Source: an uncultured bacterium
GTDB taxonomy: Bacteria > Actinomycetota > Coriobacteriia > Coriobacteriales > Coriobacteriaceae
DNA: 12,841 nt
Direction of reading: 5' to 3'
Assembly (NCBI GenBank): GCA_905215835.1
Contig: CAJMRR010000047.1
Location: 1 to 12,841 of the forward strand
Part shown: positions 5,744 to 12,841 of the stretch, in pieces
Numbering within the stretch: position 1 is the stretch's first letter
Layout of the letters: the number at the start of each line of letters is the position of its first letter
Notes under the pieces: generated by a model
The model's input: only the letters and a program-made list of their open reading frames with translations
Databases searched by the model: none
What the model was told of the DNA's origin: nothing
Made by a program: the position numbers and the translations under genes

Positions 5744-7896
5744 TACGACCCACCGCCCAGAGCGCCAACCAGCGTGGCGACATCGACGGTGAGCGGGATG
5801 GAGCCGCCGCCGGGCAGAGGAATCTCCGCAAGTGTGAACACCGTACCGCTAATGGTGCGTTCGACTTGATATTCCAACGCCTCGCAAAGCGCCTTGGGAT
5901 CGGTCACGCCCAACGGAATACTTCGCAGTTTGTCTTGCGCTTGAGAGAGACCCGCAATGTCAGACCCCGGACTCTTAATGATATTGGCGGAATCGGTCAG
6001 CACCGGCTTTCGCAGGCGCAAGTCGCACGGTTCCAAACCCAGCGCCGCCACGGACGCCGAAACGGTATCGCCGAGCCACGATGCGATGGAGCCCAACGCG
6101 CCGCTGCCCCCTCCTAGGCCTTTAATCATCTCGTCCATAAGTTCGTCGGCTGAGCCTTGGATATCACCGTATCCCACGAGTAGCCGTCCCCAAACATCCA
6201 TGACGCCGTCGAGCACGCCGGCAACGCCGCCCGAGCGTTCCTTCAATGTCGAGAAAAATCGCGAAAGCACGTTGTTTTGCGCCGTCGCCTCATCGGGCGC
6301 CAGCACCGCGGCAGAGATAGCACCGCGATCGCCAAGCCTGACTGCCGCGTTAAACGAGGAGTTAAGTTGATCGGGGCTGGTAATGTCACCCGAAACTGCA
6401 AAGGCGACCACGCCGTTGCGGCCAGGTGGGGCGATACGCGGGCGCTCTCCGGAAAGCGCTTTAATGGCCTGGTCAAACGCATTGCCCGCACGGTCGGCCT
6501 CATCCTCGGTCTGACGCTCAAGTTCGAGTTCTTTGTTGCGGCATTCGACGTAGTCTTCCAGAGCCTCTTTGAACTTATCGAAGTGGTACTCGAAGCCCCT
6601 TTCGACAGAAGTCGTTGCAATCGCAACGTACCCTAAAGACGACACACCGAAATGGCATTCGCTACACGTTTCGTGACCGTCAAAATCTGCGACGGATGCC
6701 AGCCCACCCGGCTTTCCTTTTTTGTAATTTGGACAGTCAGTCCCATAATGCAAATAGGTAACTTTATCTACTTCACTCGTGGGCCAACGCGCATCGGTAT
6801 AGAGTTCAGTCGTCCGCGCCTCATCTGGATTTCGCGGAAGGAAAGGGATGCGGGCGGAAACTTTGCCGTCCTTTTCAGTTATATATGCCCGCTCGACTTC
6901 TTCGCCCGCATAAGCGAAGAACACCTTTCGTGCAGCAGAATCTGCCTGTTTTTCCGGACCCTCGCCAAGCGGTTTCTCATTTGCCAGGCGCTGGCGATAG
7001 TAGGCCTTCGCGCGATCGAGCGCCACTTGCGGTTCCCACGTAACGCTCGAAGCGTAATGCGGATTTTGAGCACCAGAGAGATCCGTTAGACTTTTCACAC
7101 GCTCCCACATGCAAGAACAGCTGCTGACCGAGCCCTTGTCAGACCCGCCACAATCCGCCAGCCAAGCGCGCTCTTTAGCCTTCGCCGTGTCCTCAGAAGC
7201 CTTCCGCAGCTCCTCGGCCGCACGCTCTAAATCATCTGATGTGTCTTTAATGGTATCGGTCGAGATCTCTGACCCTTTGAGCGCAGCGAAGTCCGACTCG
7301 GATGTCCTGGGCACGGCAAGCGCCGTACCGGTATAGGCCACACTATCGGTATCCTGCGCCGACACCGCCTGCGTGGCACGCGCGGCAATCAGATACGGCA
7401 GAGCCGTCTCGATTTTCTGCAAGCCTTCCGATGCGCTTTTGGCAAACTTGTTGCGCGTTTTAATGATCTCAATCCCGGTGTCGACCATATTGCCGGCAAC
7501 TGGTTCGGCACCTGGGATGAGAATGGCAACCAGGCCCGTCCCGATTGTGGCAAACCCCGCTAGCCCCAGACTCAAGATGCTCGCATCAACCACCGTGGCA
7601 GTCGTGTGATAGGACGACACCACGTTGGCACCCGCCAGCGCGCCGCTATCGGCCGCCACCTGGGTATCCCCGGCACGCGACATGCTCCATATCGCCGCGG
7701 TCGACGAAAACAACAACGTGAGCACCACTAGGATGACCACGGCAGAAGAAAGCGTGGTGTAGGCACCGTCTTCGATAAACAGGTCGATACCGGCGCGGCC
7801 CATAAAGCCGCCTCGCTTGCGATGGCAGCTCGGACGGCGCGTCAAAACGCATCTAGACCAGAAACGCTTAATCCCATGCAGCAATCCACGAATCAT
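5743..7896 (-). CDS. Large TadG-like pilus protein with Cys-containing central region
   Basis: A 717-residue protein with a basic N-terminus, one membrane helix at about 49-70 (SSAVVILVVLTLLFSSTAAI) and the TadG/TadE-type sequence DTQVAADSGALAGANVV just after it, so most of the protein is probably outside the membrane. A charged, helix-prone stretch covers about 216-245 and another 440-470. The middle contains Cys249, Cys260, Cys262, Cys388 and a CSECH motif at 411-415. The C-terminal third is rich in Gly and Ser. It is longer than I expect for TadG. The ATG at 7896 has GGAGGGAG directly upstream and overlaps the preceding gene by 29 bp; an ATG at 7803 is a possible alternative. It likely acts as a minor or anchoring pilus component; the centre has no function I recognise. 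Confidence 0.75.
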   Translation of the reverse strand: MIRGLLHGIKRFWSRCVLTRRPSCHRKRGGFMGRAGIDLFIEDGAYTTLSSAVVILVVLTLLFSSTAAIWSMSRAGDTQVAADSGALAGANVVSSYHTTATVVDASILSLGLAGFATIGTGLVAILIPGAEPVAGNMVDTGIEIIKTRNKFAKSASEGLQKIETALPYLIAARATQAVSAQDTDSVAYTGTALAVPRTSESDFAALKGSEISTDTIKDTSDDLERAAEELRKASEDTAKAKERAWLADCGGSDKGSVSSCSCMWERVKSLTDLSGAQNPHYASSVTWEPQVALDRAKAYYRQRLANEKPLGEGPEKQADSAARKVFFAYAGEEVERAYITEKDGKVSARIPFLPRNPDEARTTELYTDARWPTSEVDKVTYLHYGTDCPNYKKGKPGGLASVADFDGHETCSECHFGVSSLGYVAIATTSVERGFEYHFDKFKEALEDYVECRNKELELERQTEDEADRAGNAFDQAIKALSGERPRIAPPGRNGVVAFAVSGDITSPDQLNSSFNAAVRLGDRGAISAAVLAPDEATAQNNVLSRFFSTLKERSGGVAGVLDGVMDVWGRLLVGYGDIQGSADELMDEMIKGLGGGSGALGSIASWLGDTVSASVAALGLEPCDLRLRKPVLTDSANIIKSPGSDIAGLSQAQDKLRSIPLGVTDPKALCEALEYQVERTISGTVFTLAEIPLPGGGSIPLTVDVATLVGALGGGS

Positions 7897-8404
7897 AATC
7901 TCCCTCCAGCCATTCGGGACGCGATTGATACGAGACATCGACCTTGAGCTCAACGTAGCCGCCCTCGGCGGTACCACCCATAGCCCGCGCAAACGCACCG
8001 ATCACAGGCAACGGCTTGACCTCGCCGGAAACGGACACGGACGAGACACCACCCGCACCGGCCCGGCCAAGCTCGATATCCCACGACAACGGCCCGCCGG
8101 CATGAAAGATCGAAACGTTGGGCACTGCGGCAAGCCGGCGGCGGGTGAACTCCTTAAGATCGTCGTCCTCCGCCGTCGTCGTGGTCATGAGCCGCGCGGT
8201 CTCGGCGGCGGCAGACTCCATGACCGCGCGCGTATAGAGCAAACACACCGGTTGCAGTGCGAGAAGAATGAGCATCAGAAACGTCGGCAGCAAAAAAGCA
8301 GCCTCGACCGTAGACTGCGCCCGGTCCTCGCGCGCGATATCAATACAACGCGATGTCCTTAGCGCCCGCAGCGGCGTCGATAACCGACGTCGAGGCAACG
8401 CCAT
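7868..8404 (-). CDS. TadE-like pseudopilin
   Basis: About 178 residues. The motif REDRAQSTVEAAFLLPTFLM followed by a membrane helix (LILLALQPVCLLYTRAV) is typical of TadE-like pseudopilins. The remaining 120 residues form a soluble domain ending in YVELKVDVSYQSRPEW. The start is uncertain. The ATG at 8404 gives a 28-residue basic leader and a 65-bp overlap with the preceding gene; a TTG at 8398 or a CTG nearer the motif are alternatives, and none has a strong ribosome site. It ends 29 bp inside the TadG-like gene. Confidence 0.78.
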   Translation of the reverse strand: MALPRRRLSTPLRALRTSRCIDIAREDRAQSTVEAAFLLPTFLMLILLALQPVCLLYTRAVMESAAAETARLMTTTTAEDDDLKEFTRRRLAAVPNVSIFHAGGPLSWDIELGRAGAGGVSSVSVSGEVKPLPVIGAFARAMGGTAEGGYVELKVDVSYQSRPEWLEGDYDSWIAAWD

Positions 8405-8558
8405 GGGATGCCGCCCGCTCAACCAGCGCCGCCAAGTGCCCATCGGTGCCAGCACGCCAAAGCCCCGCAATCGCCAGCACGATCGATAACAGCGCCACCG
8501 TGACGATGGCGTATTCGACCGTCGCCTGGGCAGATTCCTCGCGCAGGACGTCATGCAT
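8340..8558 (-). CDS. Small second Flp-like pilin
   Basis: A 72-residue protein starting MHDVLREESAQATVEYAIVT. It has the Flp-type Glu15-Tyr16 motif, then one hydrophobic helix (about 16-34), then a 38-residue tail (RAGTDGHLAALVERAASHGV and on). It is about the size of the major pilin but lacks that pilin's Lys-rich FKGKVQDLW end, so it may be a minor or alternative pilin. The ATG at 8558 follows AAGGAGGGG at a good distance, and the preceding stop codon is one base away. Downstream it overlaps the TadE-like gene. Confidence 0.78.
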   Translation of the reverse strand: MHDVLREESAQATVEYAIVTVALLSIVLAIAGLWRAGTDGHLAALVERAASHGVASTSVIDAAAGAKDIALY

Positions 8559-8559
8559 T

Positions 8560-9123
8560 TCACGACCCCTCCTTTGAGCTTATTGTTTGCGGGGCCAGGC
8601 GCACCGCGCGCAGACGACACGAAGCATCGCCAGTATCCGCGGCAACCGTCACCATATCGACCCAGCCGCGCCCATCGCGCACAATGGCGCCCCATACGTT
8701 ACCCTTAATATCGAGATAGCCGCTCAGGGCGAGCTGGGCCGTTGGCACCTCGCGGTAGGCGCGTAACATATCCGCCGCTGCCTCGGTCATCGGTCGGTCC
8801 TCGGACCATGCAAGCCGGACCGCAATCGCGTTGTCCTCAGGCGAATCCGTCGCAGTGCCAGACCGCTTGTCGAGCATCCGCAGAAAGGTTTGCGCCGTGA
8901 CAGCGACATCCGAATCGTCCGCATCTCGCATCTCATCTTTTTGAGACGCCACCGTCGAATCTGAGCCCGAATCGAAGGCGGCCCCAGGACGCTGCTGCCG
9001 CGCGGCGTTTAGCCCCCAAACCGCCACTGCCACCGCCACAACCACACAGGCAAACACCAGCAGTGCGCCGGCAGGCCGCCTACCCTCTACAGGCTGTTGA
9101 TGCCCTCGCTGATAGCGTTCCAT
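8560..9123 (-). CDS. Membrane-anchored protein of unknown function in the tad operon
   Basis: A 187-residue protein with one N-terminal membrane helix (about 18-38, after a GRR stop of positive charge) and an outside domain. I do not recognise a family. The region after the helix is acidic and low in complexity (about 48-72). A folded-looking domain follows (AQTFLRMLDKRSG at 77-89, then LALSGYLDIKGNVWGAIVRD and DMVTVAADTGDASCRLRAV). The outline of helix then strands could fit a cone-shaped NTF2-like accessory domain, but this is a guess. The ATG at 9123 lies inside the major pilin gene, a 37-bp overlap with a weak ribosome site, so the true start could be further down. It ends one base before the small pilin start, which argues for a real role in the pilus. 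Confidence 0.65.
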   Translation of the reverse strand: MERYQRGHQQPVEGRRPAGALLVFACVVVAVAVAVWGLNAARQQRPGAAFDSGSDSTVASQKDEMRDADDSDVAVTAQTFLRMLDKRSGTATDSPEDNAIAVRLAWSEDRPMTEAAADMLRAYREVPTAQLALSGYLDIKGNVWGAIVRDGRGWVDMVTVAADTGDASCRLRAVRLAPQTISSKEGS

Positions 9124-9320
9124 AGATCTTGGACCTTGCCCTTAAATGCGACAATGGCAATGATGGCGATCACCACGAGCACGCCGACCAAGATGGCGTA
9201 TTCGGTGGTGCCCTGCGCACTCTCCTCCTGCAGTAGCTCCCCGGCATGCTGGCGAGCGCGAATTGACTGGCAAACAGCCCAGCTCCAGATCTTGCCAGCA
9301 ACGTCAGTCATCGTGTTCAT
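9087..9320 (-). CDS. flp: Major Flp pilin
   Basis: A 77-residue Flp-type prepilin, the subunit of the Tad pilus fibre. A basic leader of about 35 residues ends at EESAQ. The motif GTTEYAILVGVLVVIAIIAI follows, with Glu40 and Tyr41, and the protein ends KGKVQDLWNAISEGINSL. The Flp consensus for TadV cleavage has Gly five residues before the Glu; here that position is Ala35. A strong ribosome site, GGGAGG, lies five bases before the ATG at 9320. The gene begins 10 bp after the tadC stop, leaving no room for its own promoter in the gap. Confidence 0.9.
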   Translation of the reverse strand: MNTMTDVAGKIWSWAVCQSIRARQHAGELLQEESAQGTTEYAILVGVLVVIAIIAIVAFKGKVQDLWNAISEGINSL

Positions 9321-9330
9321 GTATTCCTCC

Positions 9331-9972
9331 CTACATCATCCCGCCTGCTCCCAACAGCGGGCCCAATATGGACAGAAGCAACGCCGGCAAGATGAGCGTG
9401 CCGGTGGGAATCAGCAGCTTGACGGGCGCACGCTCGATCTCGCGCTCGACCGCGGCGCGATGAGCCGCACGGATCTCGCGACTTTGAGCGGCCAGTGTCT
9501 CGGCAAGTGGGGCACCCAGAGCGAGCGCCTGCCCCACCGTGATGGCAAAGGTCTCGAGCGCTCGCACGTCCAGGTCGCGTGCGGCGGCCAACAACTCGTC
9601 CTCACGCGTGCCCACGCCCACCTGCCACGCCATGCAGGCCCGCTCAAGTCGAAGAGCCAGCACTGACCGGCGGTTGGCGCAGAAAATCTCAAGCGCCGCA
9701 TCAAACGAAAGACCGGCCGAAAGACCCAAGCGCACAACATCGATCATCTCGGACACTTCGCCGAGCGATACTCGCGCCGGGCCGCCCGCTCCAACCGCGC
9801 CCTTCATTCGCGCGGCCAGAGCATCGACCACCGAGCGACCCGCGGCAGCGACCAGCACCGCCTCGCGCTTGCAGGCCTCTGCGATCTTGCGTGCATCCGC
9901 CCGATCCAAACCCGTCGCGACAAATACACTCAGAGCGCACAGGCAAGCCGCAACTGCAACCGGGGCGCTCAT
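9331..9972 (-). CDS. tadC: TadC-like pilus platform protein
   Basis: A 213-residue membrane protein of the type II secretion F (GspF/TadC) family, an inner-membrane platform component of the Tad machine. One membrane helix lies at the N-terminus (about 3-20) and a hydrophobic C-terminal segment at about 185-208 (LLIPTGTLILPALLLSILGP). Between them is a helical F-domain starting near MIDVVRLGLSAGLSFDAALE. The ATG at 9972 overlaps the tadB stop as ATGA. It appears shorter than the roughly 300 residues I expect of TadC, having only one N-terminal helix. Confidence 0.88.
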   Translation of the reverse strand: MSAPVAVAACLCALSVFVATGLDRADARKIAEACKREAVLVAAAGRSVVDALAARMKGAVGAGGPARVSLGEVSEMIDVVRLGLSAGLSFDAALEIFCANRRSVLALRLERACMAWQVGVGTREDELLAAARDLDVRALETFAITVGQALALGAPLAETLAAQSREIRAAHRAAVEREIERAPVKLLIPTGTLILPALLLSILGPLLGAGGMM

Positions 9973-10895
9973 AGCTTCACCCGCATAATGCGCCGGATAA
10001 CCACCAGGGCAACGGCGTTGAGGGCAAGACCCAGCACCACAGTGCCCGCGCCGGCAGGCGTCGCAAGACCGCGACGAAAATCTGCCGAAAGCAGCGCCAA
10101 CACCGCGCACATGCCCGTCGGCATCGCCGCGACCATATGCGCAGACATGCGAGCCTGCGACGTCTTAACATCCAGGCGGCGCTTGAGCTCAATGCGCTCC
10201 CCCACCATGCTCGACGCCTCGGACAGTAAGTCGGCAAGCGGAGCACCGGTGCGCTGAGACACCTTAAGCGCCAAGGTCACAAGCGAAAGGCCAGGGGCGT
10301 CGATGCGCACGAGCAAGTCATCGAGCGCGTCGGTCGCCGAGATGCCGCAATCGATTGCCGCCGCCACCCGCAAAAACTCGGTATGCACCGGTTCTTGCGC
10401 ATGAGCGCCCACAAAGCGCATGCCCTGGGCCAGTGAATGTCCCGAGGCAAGCGACATGGAAAGTGCGGTAAACGCCTCGGGCATGGCCTCTTCTGCATCG
10501 TGTTGCTCGCGCCGGCTCTCAAAGCCATCCCGAGCGGCACCAACGGCAAACGGAGCAACAAGTCCCAAGGCAAATCCGAGGAGCGATAACGACACCATCG
10601 TTAGCAAAACGCAGCAGACACCGCTCGATAGCAGCAGAAACGCCAAACGCCCCGAAGCATCCTCGATCGCGAGGCCAAGGCGACGCGCCGGAGCCAGCGA
10701 TGCCCACGAACGGGCGATCTTTTTCAGCAGATCGTTTTCCACCAGCTCACGCGGCAGCTTCTCTGCCACCGTCTCGAGCGTCTGACGCGCCAGCTCCGCC
10801 GGCGGTACCTGCGGCACACGAGGTTCCGCCCCACACGCCGTCGCAACAGAAAACCCTGCCAAACCCCCTACGACGAGGGGCACAGCGACCTCCAT
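9969..10895 (-). CDS. tadB: TadB-like pilus platform protein
   Basis: A 308-residue inner-membrane protein of the GspF/TadB family that pairs with TadC to couple the TadA ATPase to pilin assembly. An N-terminal hydrophobic stretch is at about 3-20, two membrane segments at about 84-120, and two at about 254-270 and 284-301. The F-domain lies between them (EAMPEAFTALSMSLASGHSL, then ALKVSQRTGAPLADLL). The ATG at 10895 has GGAGGTGG upstream and overlaps the end of tadA by 28 bp. The tadC start overlaps its stop by four. Confidence 0.9.
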   Translation of the reverse strand: MEVAVPLVVGGLAGFSVATACGAEPRVPQVPPAELARQTLETVAEKLPRELVENDLLKKIARSWASLAPARRLGLAIEDASGRLAFLLLSSGVCCVLLTMVSLSLLGFALGLVAPFAVGAARDGFESRREQHDAEEAMPEAFTALSMSLASGHSLAQGMRFVGAHAQEPVHTEFLRVAAAIDCGISATDALDDLLVRIDAPGLSLVTLALKVSQRTGAPLADLLSEASSMVGERIELKRRLDVKTSQARMSAHMVAAMPTGMCAVLALLSADFRRGLATPAGAGTVVLGLALNAVALVVIRRIMRVKL

Positions 10896-12196
10896 TCGTC
10901 CACCTCCTCTTGTGTGAGCGTCCCCGACCGCAGGCCTTCTGCGATAAACGGCGGCTCGCGGTCAAGCTTCCAGGTGCGCTCGGCGGCATCGAAAGTCACA
11001 TAGCGCTCGAGCTCTACGCCGCCCGACGCGGCGCGACGCACCCCCGAATACGAGGAGACGAAACGCCTGCCATCGGCGTGGCGCTCGGACATCACGATGC
11101 CGTCGAGCGCCATGGCAATCTGCTCCTCGATGAGCTCGCTCGGCAGATCGATGCCATAGCGTGCAAGCAACGTCAGACGCACCACGGTCTCCTGTTCTGA
11201 ACCCGCATGAAGTGTCGTGAGCGACCCGTCGTGGCCCGTGTTCATGGCCTGCAACATGTCGCAGCACTCGGCACCGCGCACCTCGCCCACCACGATGCGG
11301 TCGGGGCGCATGCGCAGAGCATTGGTCACCAGGTCGCGGATCGTCACCGCGCCCTCGCCCTCAATTGAAGCCTCGCGCGCCTCTAGACGCACCACGTGCG
11401 GATGATGCGCAAACTTGAGCTCGGCAGAGTCCTCGATCGTCACGATGCGCTCGCCGGTGGAAATCTCACATGACAACGCGTTGAGCAGGGTGGTCTTACC
11501 AGATCCCGTGCCTCCCGCAACCGCCAGGTCCTGTCGCAGCGACACCGCGCACGACAACAGCTGCGCATACCAAAGCGGCAGCGACCCCAGCCCCACAAGC
11601 TCGTCCAGCGAGCAGATGCGGTCCGAGAACTTTCGGATGGTGAGAATCGGTCCGTCAATCGCCACAGGCGGAATCACCGCGTTGACGCGATAGCCCGTTT
11701 TGAGGCGGGCGTTGACGATGGGGCTGCGCTCGTCGATACGGCGGCCAAGTGGCGAGATGATGCGGTCGATAAGCACACGGATCTGCTCATCATCCTCAAA
11801 CGCATGCTCGATGGGGTGCAAGACGCCGCCGCGTTCAAAGAAAGCCGAGCGGCAGCCGTTAATCATGATCTCGGTAACGGTGTCGTCCTCGATGAGCGGC
11901 TGCAACGGCCCCAAGCCCACCACGTCATCCAAAATCTCGTCGATGATGGTCTCGCGCTCGGGCGTCGCGAGATCGGTCGGCTCCTCAACATTGAGCGCCG
12001 CCTCCACCGCGGGACGCAATTCCGAGCGGGCAAGTGCCGGGTCGACATAGGCGCTGATACGCGCCACTTCGTCGTAACCCATGCGGTCCATCACGGCGCG
12101 TTTGGTGCGTCGTTTCACCGCGCGGCGACGCCCCGCATCTACAGGCGCTGCCGCCGCTGCAGCGCCGGCAGCCTTAATCCTCGTTTGCAGGCTCAT
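10868..12196 (-). CDS. tadA: TadA/CpaF-type pilus assembly ATPase
   Basis: A 442-residue secretion ATPase of the type II/IV family that powers assembly of the Flp pilus on the cytoplasmic face. Visible motifs in order are the Walker A GGTGSGKT at 228-235, the Asp box TIEDSAEL at 253-260, the Walker B-type RIVVGEVRG at 300-308 and the His box GHDGSLTTLHA at 321-331. The N-terminal domain contains IIDEILDDVVGLGPLQPLIE, typical of CpaF. The first 35 residues are Ala- and Arg-rich. The start overlaps the tadZ stop as ATGA. All ATPase motifs are intact. Confidence 0.95.
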   Translation of the reverse strand: MSLQTRIKAAGAAAAAAPVDAGRRRAVKRRTKRAVMDRMGYDEVARISAYVDPALARSELRPAVEAALNVEEPTDLATPERETIIDEILDDVVGLGPLQPLIEDDTVTEIMINGCRSAFFERGGVLHPIEHAFEDDEQIRVLIDRIISPLGRRIDERSPIVNARLKTGYRVNAVIPPVAIDGPILTIRKFSDRICSLDELVGLGSLPLWYAQLLSCAVSLRQDLAVAGGTGSGKTTLLNALSCEISTGERIVTIEDSAELKFAHHPHVVRLEAREASIEGEGAVTIRDLVTNALRMRPDRIVVGEVRGAECCDMLQAMNTGHDGSLTTLHAGSEQETVVRLTLLARYGIDLPSELIEEQIAMALDGIVMSERHADGRRFVSSYSGVRRAASGGVELERYVTFDAAERTWKLDREPPFIAEGLRSGTLTQEEVDEWRSLCPSS

Positions 12197-12841
12197 CGCT
12201 GATCACCCTCGCGCGACCAGGGAAGGCGAATACGCGGGCGTTCGGTGCGCATTGCACGGTCGGCGACCATATCGCTCCAAGGGCCGACGGCGCACCCCAG
12301 TTCCACGAGCATCTCGCGCGTGGCCTCGCGCACGCTGGTCGCAAAAGCGCTGGTCTGCCCCACTGCCTCGTCAGCGCGCCCAAACGCCATGAGCGCGGCG
12401 AGATCCTGCCCGCCATCGGCGATACGAATCTTGGAGCTCAACGCACAGGCAATCTCAAAGCGCATGGCAACATCCTCGTCTGCCCCGCGCGCACCGAACC
12501 GGTTGAACACGGCGCTCATGCGCGTGCGCGGCACACCTACTCGACTTGCCAGTTCAATGACGCGCGACGCCGATGTCGCGGACGACACCGCCGCATCGCC
12601 AACGACCAGGCAACGGTCGCTCGCCGCCACCGCAGCCGCCACGGCATCGCCCCAAAAGACCGAGGTATCGATAAAGACCACGTCGGATTCGCGACGCAGG
12701 ACATCGAGCAGTAGCTCCACCGGACGTGCCATGAGCTCGGCTTGCTCGGGCGCCGCGACGGGACCCCAGAGCGTAACGCCCGGGGCGACGCGCATCGATG
12801 CGGCCACGATATCCGGCTCGGTGAGCGTGCCCGCCGCCGAC
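12193..12841 (-). CDS. tadZ: TadZ/CpaE-like protein (N-terminus beyond window)
   Basis: The C-terminal 215 residues of a MinD/ParA-like protein; the frame is open to the window edge, so the Walker A region and start are not visible. The segments SDVVFIDTSVFWGD, then CLVVGDAAVSSATSASRVIE, then MSAVFNRFGARG fit the second half of CpaE/TadZ ATPases, which localise the Tad pilus machine in the cell. The C-terminal 50 residues are basic near the end (RPRIRLPWSREGDQR). Its position directly before tadA, with a 4-bp overlap, supports the call. Confidence 0.82.
   Translation of the reverse strand, partial: SAAGTLTEPDIVAASMRVAPGVTLWGPVAAPEQAELMARPVELLLDVLRRESDVVFIDTSVFWGDAVAAAVAASDRCLVVGDAAVSSATSASRVIELASRVGVPRTRMSAVFNRFGARGADEDVAMRFEIACALSSKIRIADGGQDLAALMAFGRADEAVGQTSAFATSVREATREMLVELGCAVGPWSDMVADRAMRTERPRIRLPWSREGDQR

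Noticed and set aside
5743..7896. Reading the CSECH motif of the TadG-like protein as proof of a cytochrome c
   Set aside because: A single CxxCH in a long protein is weak evidence, and no cytochrome maturation genes or other haem-binding signs are in the window.

Overview
The window is GC-rich bacterial DNA in which every gene I can support lies on the minus strand, so biological reading order runs from high to low coordinates. The gene content is a compact Gram-positive-type tad/Flp pilus operon, the rsmI-metG pair, and an actinobacterial-looking toxin-antitoxin pair. Together with the base composition this suggests an actinobacterium, most likely of class Coriobacteriia (Collinsella-like). 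That placement is an inference from style and gene order, not from a search.

From 12841 down to 4911 there is one tightly packed tight-adherence (Tad) pilus operon: tadZ (5' end outside the window), the tadA ATPase, the tadB and tadC platform proteins, a major Flp pilin, an unknown membrane-anchored protein, a second small Flp-like pilin, a TadE-like pseudopilin, a large TadG-like protein, a second TadE-like pseudopilin, and a DUF192 protein. Neighbouring genes overlap or are separated by at most about 10 bp, with ATGA, GTGA or TAATG junctions that suggest translational coupling. TadA powers assembly on the TadB/TadC platform, TadZ probably positions the machine, the Flp proteins form the fibre, and the TadE/TadG proteins are minor or anchoring subunits. 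The prepilin peptidase and the upstream tad genes are not in view.

From 4897 to 4302 there is a two-gene toxin-antitoxin module, toxin first, with a palindromic candidate operator in front of it. Next come a strong promoter and a tRNA-Phe(GAA) gene at 4106-4178, followed by a rho-independent terminator.

From 4105 to 3442 there are about 660 bases without a believable protein gene, and this is the most unusual part. The last part of tRNA-Phe plus its terminator is duplicated as a direct repeat of about 63 bp. Between the two copies lies a 123-bp GC-rich segment made of several nested hairpins. Next to it is an array of four tandem units of about 62 bp, each built from a 15-bp motif in alternating orientation (eight half-sites in all). 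The arrangement resembles the scar of a mobile element in a tRNA gene beside a palindromic repeat array.

From 3441 to 1 come a GH5-type glycosidase homologue whose acid/base glutamate motif (NEP) reads DTP, then rsmI (16S rRNA C1402 2'-O-methyltransferase) and metG (methionyl-tRNA synthetase, C-terminus outside the window). The rsmI-metG order is a common housekeeping arrangement in Gram-positive bacteria.
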